Of a stretch of 64,000 bases of DNA, positions 29,376-39,831 are shown piece by piece. Location: positions 248,001-312,000 of the forward strand of contig NZ_MSLT01000012.1 of assembly GCF_002149925.1 (NCBI RefSeq), written 5' to 3'. Made by a program: the position numbers and the translations under genes. Origin of the DNA: Thioflexithrix psekupsensis. Lineage in GTDB: Bacteria; Pseudomonadota; Gammaproteobacteria; Beggiatoales; Beggiatoaceae. The notes below the pieces were generated by a model, which ran no database searches, was not told the DNA's origin, and was given only the letters and a program-made list of their open reading frames with translations. The number at the start of each line of letters is the position of its first letter. The stretch's first letter is position 1.

Positions 29376-30488
29376 CTATAAACGCATGGGCATAATGACA
29401 TAACGTTGTTGTTCAGTGTGGCGAGGTTTCACTAAACAACTGCTGTTGGGATCGGAAAAACATAATTCCACTTCTTCCGTAGAAATGGCATTTAACGTAT
29501 CGGTTAAATAAGTCACATTAAAACCAATTTCAAAAGCTTCGCCATCATAATCAATTTCCAGTTCTTCCTCTGCCTCTTCCTGCTCTGGATTGCGAGCGGA
29601 TAAAGATAAAGTACCGGGTTTGACCATTAAACGCACGCCTTTATGTTTCTCATTAGACAAAATCGCCACACGCGCTAAAGCCTGTTTTAATGGATCGCAT
29701 AACGCCACCACGACTTTATCGGGATTTCTCGGCAACACGCCTTGATATTCAGGGAAACGACCATCGATTAATTTACTGGTAATGGTCAAATTTTCTGAAA
29801 TTTCAAAACGGACATGCGTTTGATCTAAAGTAATTTTAACTTCATCATCGCTATTTTCTAAATTGCGATTTAATTCTTGAATCGCTTTACGTGGAATAAT
29901 CACTTGTAAAGGATCAGAATCTCCCAATTCAAAATCCGTCGTGGCCAATGCCAAACGATGTCCATCCGTTGCGACCACCGCCAATTGATTGGGCATTAAA
30001 TCAAACAATAAACCATTCAGATAATAACGCACATCATTCACCGCCGCACAAAATGCCGTTTGCGCAATCAGTTCGCGCAGTTGCCGTTGTGGCACGCTAA
30101 TGGTCAACATGTCGGGATTTTCCGAACTGCTGGGAAAATCTTCCGCGGGCAAGGTCGCTAATGTAAAACGACTGCGTCCTGCGCGAATCACCACCCGATC
30201 CCCGTCGGTATTCACATCTATCGCTTGTTCGGGCAGAGAACGGCAAATTTCTAAAAACTTTTTCGCAGGAATAGTAATATCCCCATCATCTTCCGTAGAA
30301 ATGCGGCTTTCTAATGGCACACGACACAAAATTTCCACTTCTGAATCCGTCGCAATCAACGACAATACATCATTCTCTACGGATACCAATACGTTGGATA
30401 AAATAGGGATGACTTGACGTTGTTCAACCACACTGACCGCCATTTTTAATGGAGTCAATAACTCTTTTCTTGGAATGGAAAAATGCAA
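29376..30488 (-). CDS. dnaN: DNA polymerase III beta sliding clamp
   Basis: 370 residues, full length, with three clamp domains: starts MHFSIPRKELLTPLKMAVSVVEQRQVIPILSNVLV, middle domain FPEYQGVLPR, ends with the conserved PMRL (IMPMRL). It tethers polymerase III to DNA. dnaN is normally beside dnaA and recF at the origin. Here it lies between dapB and a tail-collar protein, with no dnaA and no obvious DnaA-box cluster. Confidence 0.97.
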   Translation of the reverse strand: MHFSIPRKELLTPLKMAVSVVEQRQVIPILSNVLVSVENDVLSLIATDSEVEILCRVPLESRISTEDDGDITIPAKKFLEICRSLPEQAIDVNTDGDRVVIRAGRSRFTLATLPAEDFPSSSENPDMLTISVPQRQLRELIAQTAFCAAVNDVRYYLNGLLFDLMPNQLAVVATDGHRLALATTDFELGDSDPLQVIIPRKAIQELNRNLENSDDEVKITLDQTHVRFEISENLTITSKLIDGRFPEYQGVLPRNPDKVVVALCDPLKQALARVAILSNEKHKGVRLMVKPGTLSLSARNPEQEEAEEELEIDYDGEAFEIGFNVTYLTDTLNAISTEEVELCFSDPNSSCLVKPRHTEQQRYVIMPMRL

Positions 30489-30526
30489 GGCTTTTATCTC
30501 CTCATTAAAAATTGAAAAACATTGAA

Positions 30527-31375
<849 letters not shown>

Positions 31376-31693
31376 TTAAAATTGAGCGCGTAAAGCCGCC
31401 AGAAAATGTTTAGCTGTGCCGCTGGTGGGGCCGGCGACGACAAAAAAGACCACTTCCTTGTCCGGCGCACAGCGAATGGTGGCACGATACTGTCCATTGA
31501 CTCCGAATACTGAAGAAGTGGTAATCGCCACATCTTGGGTAAACTCGGCTTGACGAATCGCCAATTCAGCGCGATTAAGACATTGTTCTAAAGTTAATTT
31601 ACTGTCCTGCCACCCATTCCAAATATAAGGCGCATCAGCATAAACAACGCCGCTCAACATCAGTAATAATGAGGCGAAAAAGGCAGATTTCAT
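31376..31693 (-). CDS. Small exported protein of unknown function
   Basis: 105 residues with a clear signal peptide (MKSAFFASLLLMLSGVVYA, cut before DAPYI). The mature 85 residues contain two Cys (CLNRAE and IRCAPD) likely to pair, and no recognised domain. It lies 45 bp upstream of dapB on the same strand. Periplasmic location is inferred. An in-frame ATG start with AGGTGTCC-type spacing gives only weak ribosome-binding support. Confidence 0.6.
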   Translation of the reverse strand: MKSAFFASLLLMLSGVVYADAPYIWNGWQDSKLTLEQCLNRAELAIRQAEFTQDVAITTSSVFGVNGQYRATIRCAPDKEVVFFVVAGPTSGTAKHFLAALRAQF

Positions 31694-31945
31694 AAGTGTT
31701 AGGTGTCCTTAATGCTAGGAATATCAAACTGAAATAGCCGGCTAGTCTATCATAAAATCCCCTCAATCGGTTGTATTAAATAGAGCCACGTCATGGCAAA
31801 ATGTATCGTATAACTTCTGTAATTTGTTTCCTAATGCGCGTAAAATTGCTACTATATTGTGCCTAATCGCATGGCAACCGCTCTCTTCTACAATGGTCTT
31901 TTTTTCACCCTTTCTTCTCAACCCATTACGCCTTAAATACCCAAT

Positions 31946-33169
31946 ATGAACGACATCAAAAAAGTAGTCCTTGCCTATTCTGGTGGTCTTGATACTTCGA
32001 TTATTCTCAAGTGGTTACAGGACGTTTACCACTGTGAGGTGGTGACATTCACGGCCGATATTGGTCAAGGTGAAGAGTTAGAACCGGCTCGCGCCAAAGC
32101 CAAAGCATTGGGCGTTAAAGAAATTTATATTGAAGATTTACGCGAAGAATTTGTGCGTGATTTTGTGTTTCCCATGTTTCGTGCCAATACGATATACGAG
32201 GGAGAATATTTATTAGGCACTTCGATTGCCAGACCGTTGATTGCTAAATACATGGTGGAGATTGCCAATCGTACTTCAGCCGATGCCATTTCCCACGGTG
32301 CAACGGGTAAAGGCAATGATCAAGTGCGTTTTGAATTAGGGGCTTATGCGCTAAAACCTGAAGTGCGCGTGATTGCACCGTGGCGCGAATGGGATTTGAC
32401 TTCACGGGAAAAACTGCTCGATTACGCCGAAAAACACGGTATTCCCGTAGAATATAAACGCAGTGGCCAACAATCTCCGTATTCAATGGATGCCAATTTG
32501 TTGCACATTTCCTACGAAGGTGCGGTGTTAGAAGACCCTTGGCAAGCTCCTGAAGAGTCTATGTGGCGTTGGACGGTGTCTCCCGAAGCCGCACCGGATA
32601 AGCCCGTTGAATTAGAATTACGTTATCAACAAGGCGATATTGTGGCGATCAATGGCCAGAACATGAGTCCAGCCGAAGTGTTAGCGTATTTAAACCAAGT
32701 GGCAGGCGCGCATGGCATTGGGCGTTTGGATTTGGTCGAGAATCGTTATGTGGGCATGAAGTCTCGCGGCTGCTACGAAACGCCCGGCGGCACTGTCATG
32801 TTGCGGGCGCATCGGGCAATTGAATCGTTGACTTTGGATCGAGAAGTCGCCCATTTGAAAGACGAATTAATGCCGCGTTATGCCAGTTTGATTTACAATG
32901 GTTATTGGTGGAGTCCTGAGCGGCAATTGTTGCAAACGATGATCGACGCTTCCCAAGCCAACGTGAATGGTCGCGTGCGGGTCAAATTATACAAAGGCAA
33001 TGTGATCATTACCGGACGCGAGTCTGACAGTGACAGCTTATTTGACACCAAAATTGCCACTTTTGAAGACGATGCAGGCGCGTACAATCAAAAAGATGCC
33101 GAAGGTTTTATTAAACTCAACGCATTAAGAATGCGCATTGCAGCACAATTGCGTAATAAACGATCTTAA
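31946..33169 (+). CDS. argG: Argininosuccinate synthase
   Basis: 407 residues, full length. It joins citrulline and aspartate with ATP in arginine synthesis. The PP-loop [33 protein letters not shown] and the citrulline/aspartate-binding segments are intact. It is transcribed alone, with a terminator directly after. No ArgR-box pair is evident upstream. Confidence 0.97.
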   Translation: MNDIKKVVLAYSGGLDTSIILKWLQDVYHCEVVTFTADIGQGEELEPARAKAKALGVKEIYIEDLREEFVRDFVFPMFRANTIYEGEYLLGTSIARPLIAKYMVEIANRTSADAISHGATGKGNDQVRFELGAYALKPEVRVIAPWREWDLTSREKLLDYAEKHGIPVEYKRSGQQSPYSMDANLLHISYEGAVLEDPWQAPEESMWRWTVSPEAAPDKPVELELRYQQGDIVAINGQNMSPAEVLAYLNQVAGAHGIGRLDLVENRYVGMKSRGCYETPGGTVMLRAHRAIESLTLDREVAHLKDELMPRYASLIYNGYWWSPERQLLQTMIDASQANVNGRVRVKLYKGNVIITGRESDSDSLFDTKIATFEDDAGAYNQKDAEGFIKLNALRMRIAAQLRNKRS

Positions 33170-33180
33170 TTTGTTTTTGG

Positions 33181-33227
33181 GAATGGTCGCCTTAAAAAAT
33201 AAATTAAGGTGACTATTCTTGTTTTTT
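33181..33227 (+). terminator. Terminator of argG
   Basis: A 15-bp stem, GAATGGTCGCCTTAA against TTAAGGTGACTATTC with two non-Watson-Crick positions, is followed by TTGTTTTTT. It lies 12 bp after the argG stop. Confidence 0.85.
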
Positions 33228-33338
33228 CATATTTCTTACAACTGCACTCACTATCAACCGACCCTATCGCTTTAGCGTATTAGCTTTCACATCATTGTGT
33301 AAACAATAAAAATTTAACCACCATGAATTCATAACACC

Positions 33339-34895
33339 ATGAAATTATTTATTTTATCCATAGTCCTTTTGGGAGTCTTTGGAGGGGTGGCCGATCCCAT
33401 CCACGCTCGTGCTGTCGAAGCCCAGACAGAAGAAGTGGCCGCGCCTCCTCGTTTTGATTTTCCTGATGTTCATCGTCGCGCCCAAGAACTGGCGCGTGAA
33501 TCTTATTCAGACCAATTTACTCCATTGCCTGAGGCTTTTAAAAATCTGGATTATGATCGTTATCGTCACATTCGCTTTATTCATGAAAAAGCCTTGTGGT
33601 ATGGGGAAAATTTACCGTTTTTAATGCGCTTTTTTCATCGTGGTTTTTTATTTGAACGGCCAGTGAATATTCATGTGATTGATGAGGGCGAAATTATTCC
33701 TGTTCCTTACCGAGCAGAATTATTTGATTATGGGGATAATCAAATGCCTGAACAATTATCTGATGATTTAGGATTTGCGGGATTTCAATTGTTATATCCT
33801 CTGTCCTCTGAAAAGCATTATCTTGAATTTGCTGTATTTTTGGGTGCAAGTTATTTTCGTGCAGTTGGCCGTGGTCAATGGTATGGTTTATCTGTGCGTG
33901 GATTAGCGATTGATACGGGATTACCGCGAGGGGAAGAATTTCCTTTTTTCCGTGAATTTTGGGTAAAAAAACCTAAAGCAGAAGATACCGAATTAACGCT
34001 TTATGCCTTATTAGATAGCCCCAGTGTCACGGGTGCTTATCGTTTTATTTTAAAGCCGGGTTTAAGCACAGATATTGAAGTTAAAGCCAGCTTATTTTTC
34101 CGTAATAAAGTGCAGAAATTAGGTATTGCGCCATTAACCAGTATGTTTTTTCATGGGGAAAATACAGAGCGTTACATGGATGATTTTCGGCCGGAAGTTC
34201 ATGATTCAGATGGTTTGCTCATGGTGTCTGGACAGGGAGAATGGTTATGGCGGCCGTTGAGCAATCCGCACAATTTGCAAATCCACAGTTTTCTTGACGA
34301 AAATCCCAAAGGTTTTGGTTTATTCCAACGAGACCGTGATTTTAACAATTATCAAGACCTAGAGGCCTTTTACCATCTGCGTCCTAGTGTTTGGGTAGAA
34401 CCATTAAATGATTGGGGAGCGGGTCGGGTTGAATTGGTAGAAATTCCTACGGATGCCGAACGCCATGACAATATTGTCGCTTATTGGGTGCCTAAAAATT
34501 CTTTAGAAATCAATAAGGAATATAATTTTTCTTATCGTTTACGTTTTATTACTGATGACAGCGAAATTCACCCCGGTGGACGCGCAATAGCCACGCGAAC
34601 GGGTGGCGGTGGCACAGATAAATTAGACACCAGCAAACGTAAGTTTGTTTTAGAGTTTACGGGCAAAAAACTTAATACATTGCCTGTAGACACGCCCATA
34701 CAGGGTATTGTTTCTGCTTCCAGTGGTCAATTAAGCTCTATTGTCGTGCAGAAAAACAACGTGACAGAAGGTTGGCGATTATTTTTTGAATTAGAACCTG
34801 AAAATAATAAACCTGTAGAATTACGCGCATTTTTAAAATCGGGCTATGATATACTTACAGAAACATGGAGTTATCAATGGCAACCGAACAAATAA
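33339..34895 (+). CDS. opgG: Periplasmic glucan biosynthesis protein OpgG
   Basis: 518 residues with a signal peptide (MKLFILSIVLLGVFGGV, cut near HARA). OpgG is a periplasmic beta-sandwich protein needed for making or branching osmoregulated periplasmic glucans. Family blocks include FDFPDVHRRAQELA, YDRYRHIRF, GASYFRAVGRGQWYG, SVTGAYRF and FGLFQRDRDFNNYQDLEA. It heads the opgG-X-opgH set. Confidence 0.95.
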   Translation: MKLFILSIVLLGVFGGVADPIHARAVEAQTEEVAAPPRFDFPDVHRRAQELARESYSDQFTPLPEAFKNLDYDRYRHIRFIHEKALWYGENLPFLMRFFHRGFLFERPVNIHVIDEGEIIPVPYRAELFDYGDNQMPEQLSDDLGFAGFQLLYPLSSEKHYLEFAVFLGASYFRAVGRGQWYGLSVRGLAIDTGLPRGEEFPFFREFWVKKPKAEDTELTLYALLDSPSVTGAYRFILKPGLSTDIEVKASLFFRNKVQKLGIAPLTSMFFHGENTERYMDDFRPEVHDSDGLLMVSGQGEWLWRPLSNPHNLQIHSFLDENPKGFGLFQRDRDFNNYQDLEAFYHLRPSVWVEPLNDWGAGRVELVEIPTDAERHDNIVAYWVPKNSLEINKEYNFSYRLRFITDDSEIHPGGRAIATRTGGGGTDKLDTSKRKFVLEFTGKKLNTLPVDTPIQGIVSASSGQLSSIVVQKNNVTEGWRLFFELEPENNKPVELRAFLKSGYDILTETWSYQWQPNK

Positions 34896-35446
34896 GTCCT
34901 GCATCTGATCCAGTAGAAATCTCTCAACCTTTGGATGCAGCCATTCCCTTTGCAATTAAACAGCGGGTTCGTGCTTATTTGCAGGTTTACCAATTATCCG
35001 AAGACGATCAGCATATTGTTTACGAACGAGTGTTGGTGCGGTTGCATGGACTGATGCAAACACAGGGAGAAATCAGTTTTACTTTGGCGGTTCAAGAATG
35101 CCAAATGCAATTAAATCAATGGTTTAATTCTGAAAAAATGGCAGAAATGCACCCCTTACTGGCTGTACACATTGCGTCATTGTGTTGGCATCGTTTGGAG
35201 CGTTTAACGCAAAATACGCTATCATTGGATCACACTTTACCGTTATTGCAGCAAATTGATGAATTAGCCAATGCCATTGCTCAACCCACGCCCCCCGCGA
35301 AATGGCAAGCCATGCCTTTGGCTTCTTTTGATTTTTTCTCGCTTTCTCAGTTTTTGGATAAAATAGGCGTTAAAATGACAAAAATAGCCCATTTTCTCCA
35401 TTGGCGGCGGTGGCGCACACGGCGATTACGAAAATCCTATGAGTAA
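34877..35446 (+). CDS. Unknown protein encoded inside the opgGH operon
   Basis: 189 residues from the ATG at 34877, which has GGAG six bases upstream; a start at 34865 lacks a site. It overlaps the end of opgG by 19 bp, and opgH begins 3 bp after it, so all three are translationally linked. It has no signal peptide or membrane helix, so it is cytoplasmic. It is helix-rich, with a basic tail (HWRRWRTRRLRKSYE). I recognise no family. Its position suggests it assists or regulates the OpgH glucosyltransferase, an inference only. Confidence 0.75.
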   Translation: MATEQISPASDPVEISQPLDAAIPFAIKQRVRAYLQVYQLSEDDQHIVYERVLVRLHGLMQTQGEISFTLAVQECQMQLNQWFNSEKMAEMHPLLAVHIASLCWHRLERLTQNTLSLDHTLPLLQQIDELANAIAQPTPPAKWQAMPLASFDFFSLSQFLDKIGVKMTKIAHFLHWRRWRTRRLRKSYE

Positions 35447-35449
35447 ATT

Positions 35450-37540
35450 ATGAGTAAACAAGCGACTTATTTCCAATTGTGCTGGCAAACGCGCTGGTGG
35501 CGACGTTTACTTTTTTTCAGTCTGGTGTTATTAACCACCTTAGCGGCTTTGTCTTTACTCACCAGTGTTTTTCAAACGGATGGTTTGAGTAAATTAGAGT
35601 TGTTATTACTGTTGTTATATGCGATTTTATTTGGTTGGATTTGCTTTTCATTTTGGACAGCTTTATTTGGTTTTTTAATTCTTTATTTTGGTAAAGATCG
35701 CACGGCTATTACTGCCAGTTTGCAAAATGCCCCTTCGGAATTAACCACCCGGACGGCTTTGGTTATGCCAGTGTATAACGAAGACCCGGAGCGTATTTTT
35801 TCAGGATTGCGGGCAATGGTGGCTTCGTTACAACAGACAGGAGCTGCACAAGCCTTTGATATTTATGTGTTAAGTGACACGCGATCTCCGGAGGCTTGGG
35901 TCGAAGAAGAGTTGCATTGGCAGGCTTTGCATGCGTATTGTCAGGGAAAAATTAACGTTTTTTATCGCAATCGTTTGCACAATACTGAGCGTAAGGTTGG
36001 GAATTTAAAGGACTTTTGTCAGCAATGGGGCAGTTACTACGATTACATGATTGTGTTGGATGCGGACAGCTTGATGAGCGGACAAACGCTGGTCAAAATG
36101 GTGCGCTTGATGCAATACAATCCCAGTGTTGCCCTGATTCAAGTGCCGCCGCAACCGGTCAATCGGGCTTCTCTGTTTGCACGAATACAGCAGTTTGCAG
36201 CGAGTGTGTATAATCCGATTTTTACCGCAGGCTTAAATTTCTGGCAATTAAGCGAAGGCAATTATTGGGGACATAATGCCATTATTCGCACCTCCGCTTT
36301 TATGGCGCATTGTGGGCTGCCAAAATTGTCTGGGCATGAGCCATTTGGTGGAGAGATTTTTAGCCATGATTTTATCGAAGCGGCTTTATTGCGTCGGGCG
36401 GGTTGGCAGGTGTGGTTGGCTTATGATTTGGGAGAAAGTTATGAAGAAATTCCTCCCACATTAATCGATTATGCGCGCCGAGATCGCCGTTGGTGTCAGG
36501 GAAATTTGCAGCACAGTCGATTATTATTCGCGGGTGGATTTCATCCCATTAATCGGCTGCATTTACTCATGGGCATTATGTCTTATTTGGCTTCGCCATT
36601 ATGGTTATTATTTCTGATTGTGACTGCGATTTATGCTTATGGTTATGAGCGAATGGTACCTGTTTATTTTGGCGGAGAAACTTTATTTCCAGATTGGCCG
36701 GCTTATTATCGGATAGAAATGATGACGGTATTTATCGTCACTTTACTGATTTTATTTTTACCTAAAGTGCTGGCTTTTCTTTTACTGTTAAAAGATCGCG
36801 TCCGCTTGGTGCAACATGGGGGGGGATTAGCGGTTTTTTTCAGTGTGCTATTAGAAACGATTTCATCGATGTTACTTGCGCCTATTATGATGTTATTTCA
36901 GAGTCAATTTGTGTTGGCTATTTTATTACGGCGCAATATCAATTGGATGAGTCAAAATCGAGATGATCATCAGACAGGTCTGGGTGAGGCGTTATGGGTA
37001 CACGGCTGGCATACGATATTGGGGGTGACGGCAGGCATTCTGGCTTATCATCATACGCCGTCATTTTTTTGGTGGTTGACTCCTGTATTAGCGGGTTTGG
37101 TGTTGGCTATTCCGTTGTCGATGTTGTTAAGTCATGTTACGTTGGGACAAGGGGCGCGGCGGTGGGGATTATTCTTAATTCCTTCCGAAGTGAAACCGCC
37201 TCATTTATTGCAAGATTTGCGTTATTGGCAACATGTGGAACATCAAGCCGTAGCCCCGCATGCTAATCGTTTTATACAGGCTTTATTAGACCCCGCCGTG
37301 AATGCTTTACATGCCGCTTTATTGCCTATGCCTAAAAAACCGTTAAATCGGCGTTATCGGCATTATTTACAAGGTTTAGTGTATCAGTTATTAGAAGAAG
37401 GATTGTCGAGTTTATCAGCCAGCGAACGGCGAGCGTTATTATTAGATCGAGAAACGGTGTTGCAATTGCACAGTTTATTGTGGAGTTTGCCCGAAATGGC
37501 AGAGAGTTTAGGACATATTCCGGCTGAAAAATTGCCTTGA
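35450..37540 (+). CDS. opgH: Glucan biosynthesis glucosyltransferase OpgH
   Basis: 696 residues. Inner-membrane GT2 enzyme that polymerises glucose from UDP-glucose for osmoregulated periplasmic glucans. It has membrane helices near 20-80, 380-440, 460-500 and 510-570. The catalytic domain (about 105-330) contains MPVYNEDPERIFSG, IVLDADSLMSGQ (DxD), HDFIEAALLRRAGW and the RRDRRWCQGNLQH (Q/RxxRW) motif. E. coli OpgH is larger; the N-terminal cytoplasmic extension, which binds FtsZ there, is short here. The opgH stop is followed by the MITE at 37550. Confidence 0.95.
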   Translation: MSKQATYFQLCWQTRWWRRLLFFSLVLLTTLAALSLLTSVFQTDGLSKLELLLLLLYAILFGWICFSFWTALFGFLILYFGKDRTAITASLQNAPSELTTRTALVMPVYNEDPERIFSGLRAMVASLQQTGAAQAFDIYVLSDTRSPEAWVEEELHWQALHAYCQGKINVFYRNRLHNTERKVGNLKDFCQQWGSYYDYMIVLDADSLMSGQTLVKMVRLMQYNPSVALIQVPPQPVNRASLFARIQQFAASVYNPIFTAGLNFWQLSEGNYWGHNAIIRTSAFMAHCGLPKLSGHEPFGGEIFSHDFIEAALLRRAGWQVWLAYDLGESYEEIPPTLIDYARRDRRWCQGNLQHSRLLFAGGFHPINRLHLLMGIMSYLASPLWLLFLIVTAIYAYGYERMVPVYFGGETLFPDWPAYYRIEMMTVFIVTLLILFLPKVLAFLLLLKDRVRLVQHGGGLAVFFSVLLETISSMLLAPIMMLFQSQFVLAILLRRNINWMSQNRDDHQTGLGEALWVHGWHTILGVTAGILAYHHTPSFFWWLTPVLAGLVLAIPLSMLLSHVTLGQGARRWGLFLIPSEVKPPHLLQDLRYWQHVEHQAVAPHANRFIQALLDPAVNALHAALLPMPKKPLNRRYRHYLQGLVYQLLEEGLSSLSASERRALLLDRETVLQLHSLLWSLPEMAESLGHIPAEKLP

Positions 37541-37549
37541 TGATTTATT

Positions 37550-37676
37550 TGTCAGAATCAGAATTTACAGAATTTAAGAATTTTCAAAATTTATTCTTGC
37601 CAATTATTTATTTTCAGTCTATTTTTTATTCTTTAATTCTGAAAATCTTGAAATTCTGTAAATTCTGATTCTGACA
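37550..37676 (-). repeat. MITE-like inverted-repeat element, copy 1
   Basis: 127 bp with perfect 26-bp terminal inverted repeats (TGTCAGAATCAGAATTTACA... at both ends), no coding frame, in the gap after opgH. Read on the minus strand it aligns along its whole length with the element at 48902-49027, including the inner AGAATTAAAGAATAAAAAAT block. This points to a non-autonomous element or transcribed hairpin family. It may also end the opg operon transcript. Confidence 0.85.
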
Positions 37677-37709
37677 GAAAAGTGTTGTCAATGGCTTAAT
37701 TTTGGCGGA

Positions 37710-38189
37710 TTATTGTTTACGTATCACTACTGTTCCAGCAATTTTATCGTGCCAACCTTGCTTACGCGAATCGAAAATAATCCAAATAAAACCCAAAAAT
37801 AACACCACAGCAGAAACAAAATACATTAAGTAACGAACAACAAATTGCCCTGCGCTGGGTTTGCCGCCAGTTTTGGCATCGACAATGTAGGCAGACATCA
37901 GCATTTTGCCGGGGGTTGCTGATTTATAAATCCAAAAAATAATCACAATCAGCATTTGCATAAGACTAAACAAATAATCAAAGCCTGAATTGGTTTCGTT
38001 CATTGTACCCAATTCCACCGTATCTGGCGCAATAAATAAGGCCAATGGAACAAACACAATAGCCATTAAAAAACCATCGACAAAATTGGCCACAAATCGT
38101 TTCCACAATCCCACATATTCTACATTGCTTAAATCTGCTGTGGTTTCTAAGCTAGACTCAGGGGGTTGATAAGGGTTATTGCCTTGCAT
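37710..38189 (-). CDS. RDD family membrane protein
   Basis: 159 residues from the ATG at 38189, chosen because a full AAGGAG lies 7 bases before it. An upstream in-frame start would run into the divergent gene. It opens MQGNNPYQPPESS, a Pro-rich cytosolic tail typical of RDD proteins. It has three to four membrane helices, the R-D-D signature as WKRFVANFVDGFLM and conserved ATPGKMLMS. The function of RDD proteins is mostly unknown; some act in ion transport. Confidence 0.88.
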   Translation of the reverse strand: MQGNNPYQPPESSLETTADLSNVEYVGLWKRFVANFVDGFLMAIVFVPLALFIAPDTVELGTMNETNSGFDYLFSLMQMLIVIIFWIYKSATPGKMLMSAYIVDAKTGGKPSAGQFVVRYLMYFVSAVVLFLGFIWIIFDSRKQGWHDKIAGTVVIRKQ

Positions 38190-38249
38190 ATTAAACTCCT
38201 TAAATAGATCAGATTTAAAATTAAGAGAAAAGTTAAAGGTTATTGATAA

Positions 38250-39593
38250 ATGGATTATCTCCTCAACTGGATTAAAGAACATAATATTACTGAAATCGAG
38301 TGTTTAGTACCCGATATGTCAGGCATTGCGCGGGGTAAAATTATTCCTGCGAATAAATTCTCAGCCGATGAGGGAATGCGTTTGCCTGAAAATATTTTTG
38401 TGCAAACCGTAACGGGAGAATATCCAGACGATGAATCGGTGATTAATCCCGCTGAAATTGACATGCAATTGCACCCAGATTCTAACACAATTCGCGTTGT
38501 GCCATGGGCGCATGAACCCACTGCCCAAGTGATTCATGATTGTTATTATCGGGATGGGGAAGCGGTGGATTTAGCTCCGCGCACGGTGTTGCGACGCATT
38601 TTAAATTTATACGAACAGCAAGGCTGGTTGCCTGTGGTTGCGCCTGAATTAGAATTTTTTTTAGTGAAAAAAAATATTGATCCCGATTATCCTTTAGAAC
38701 CGCCGATTGGCCGCTCTGGTCGTCCTGAATCTGCACGGCAATCTTATGGGATTGATGCGGTGAATGAATTTGATCCTTTATTTGAAGATATTTACGATTA
38801 TTGTGAGGCGCAACGCATTAATATTGACACGCTGATTCACGAAGCGGGCGCGGCACAAATGGAAATTAATTTTTTACATGGTGATGCTTTAGAAGCCGCG
38901 GATCAAGTGTTTTTATTTAAGCGAACCGTGCGAGAAGCCGCATTGCGACGGGATATTTATGCGACTTTTATGGCAAAACCCATGCAAAGAGAACCCGGTA
39001 GTGCCATGCACATTCATCAAAGTTTGGTCGATAGAAAAACGGGACAAAATTTATTCGCCAATACTCAGCAAGACCCTACGCCATTATTTTTACATTACTT
39101 GGGGGGATTGCAAAAATATTTGCCGGTGGCTTTATGTTTTTTCGCGCCTAATGTGAATTCATATCGGCGATTTTTGCGTTATGATTCTGCGCCGATTAAT
39201 GTGCAGTGGGGTTACGACAATCGCACGGTGGGGCTGCGCGTGCCACACGCCACGCCAGCGGCTCGTCGGGTGGAAAATCGCGTGGCTGGTGCTGATGCCA
39301 ATCCTTATTTAGCGTTAGCGGCTTCGTTGGCGTGTGGTTATTTGGGGATTCAACAACAATTAACGCCACAAAATCCAGTGGTCGGCAGTGGTTATAAATT
39401 TCCTTATGAAATTCCCCGTAATTTAGAAGATTCATTGCGTCGTTTAGATGAAGACGAAGATGCGCCTGCTTTACGTGCGATTTTAGGCGAGCGTTTTGTC
39501 AAAGCCTATCAAGCCGTTAAATGGAAAGAATATGAAACTTTTTTAGGGGTAATTAGTTCATGGGAGCGCAATTTTTTATTATTAAACGTTTAA
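38250..39593 (+). CDS. Glutamine synthetase-like gamma-glutamyl ligase
   Basis: 447 residues. GS-fold ligase. The N-terminal beta-grasp domain has ECLVPDMSGIARGKIIPA, a form seen in PuuA/GS-like enzymes rather than GlnA. Catalytic core: VAPELEFFLVKK (E-x-E), HEAGAAQMEINF, GSAMHIHQSL, NSYRRF and NRTVGLRVP. The likely job is ATP-dependent glutamylation of an amine such as putrescine, but the acceptor cannot be told. It has no Tyr adenylylation loop of GlnA type. Divergent from the RDD gene, with only 60 bp for both promoters. Confidence 0.88.
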   Translation: MDYLLNWIKEHNITEIECLVPDMSGIARGKIIPANKFSADEGMRLPENIFVQTVTGEYPDDESVINPAEIDMQLHPDSNTIRVVPWAHEPTAQVIHDCYYRDGEAVDLAPRTVLRRILNLYEQQGWLPVVAPELEFFLVKKNIDPDYPLEPPIGRSGRPESARQSYGIDAVNEFDPLFEDIYDYCEAQRINIDTLIHEAGAAQMEINFLHGDALEAADQVFLFKRTVREAALRRDIYATFMAKPMQREPGSAMHIHQSLVDRKTGQNLFANTQQDPTPLFLHYLGGLQKYLPVALCFFAPNVNSYRRFLRYDSAPINVQWGYDNRTVGLRVPHATPAARRVENRVAGADANPYLALAASLACGYLGIQQQLTPQNPVVGSGYKFPYEIPRNLEDSLRRLDEDEDAPALRAILGERFVKAYQAVKWKEYETFLGVISSWERNFLLLNV

Positions 39594-39616
39594 TGCTTAC
39601 TTTATAGGATAAAATA

Positions 39617-39787
39617 ATGACCCAATCACCTGATGATTCTTCTCCTTCCTCTTTAGAGACAAAAACCACGCCTAAAGATGTATTAGCGGGTTTTTTAGTT
39701 TTTCTTGCGCCGTTGGCTGCCATTGTTGTGGGGGGATTGGCTTTAATTGGCGCGTTATTTTTATTGTTTTTATTGGGTGTTATTTAA
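39617..39787 (+). CDS. 56-residue single-span membrane peptide
   Basis: ATG at 39617 with AGGAT upstream, stop at 39785. It reads MTQSPDDSSPSSLETKTTPK, a polar head, then a long hydrophobic segment (VLAGFLVFLAPLAAIVVGGL and on) ending GVI. It starts 23 bp after the GS-like gene and ends directly at a terminator, so it is the last gene of that operon. No family is recognised. Confidence 0.6.
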   Translation: MTQSPDDSSPSSLETKTTPKDVLAGFLVFLAPLAAIVVGGLALIGALFLLFLLGVI

Positions 39788-39830
39788 AGAATAAGCATGG
39801 AATTATTTTTTAATTCCGTGCTTATTCTTT
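39788..39830. terminator. Bidirectional terminator
   Basis: A near-perfect stem, AGAATAAGCATGGAATTA against TAATTCCGTGCTTATTCT, with a T-rich loop. It sits between two convergent genes, right at the stop codons of both, and ends in TTTC on the plus strand. Confidence 0.8.
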
Positions 39831-39831
39831 C

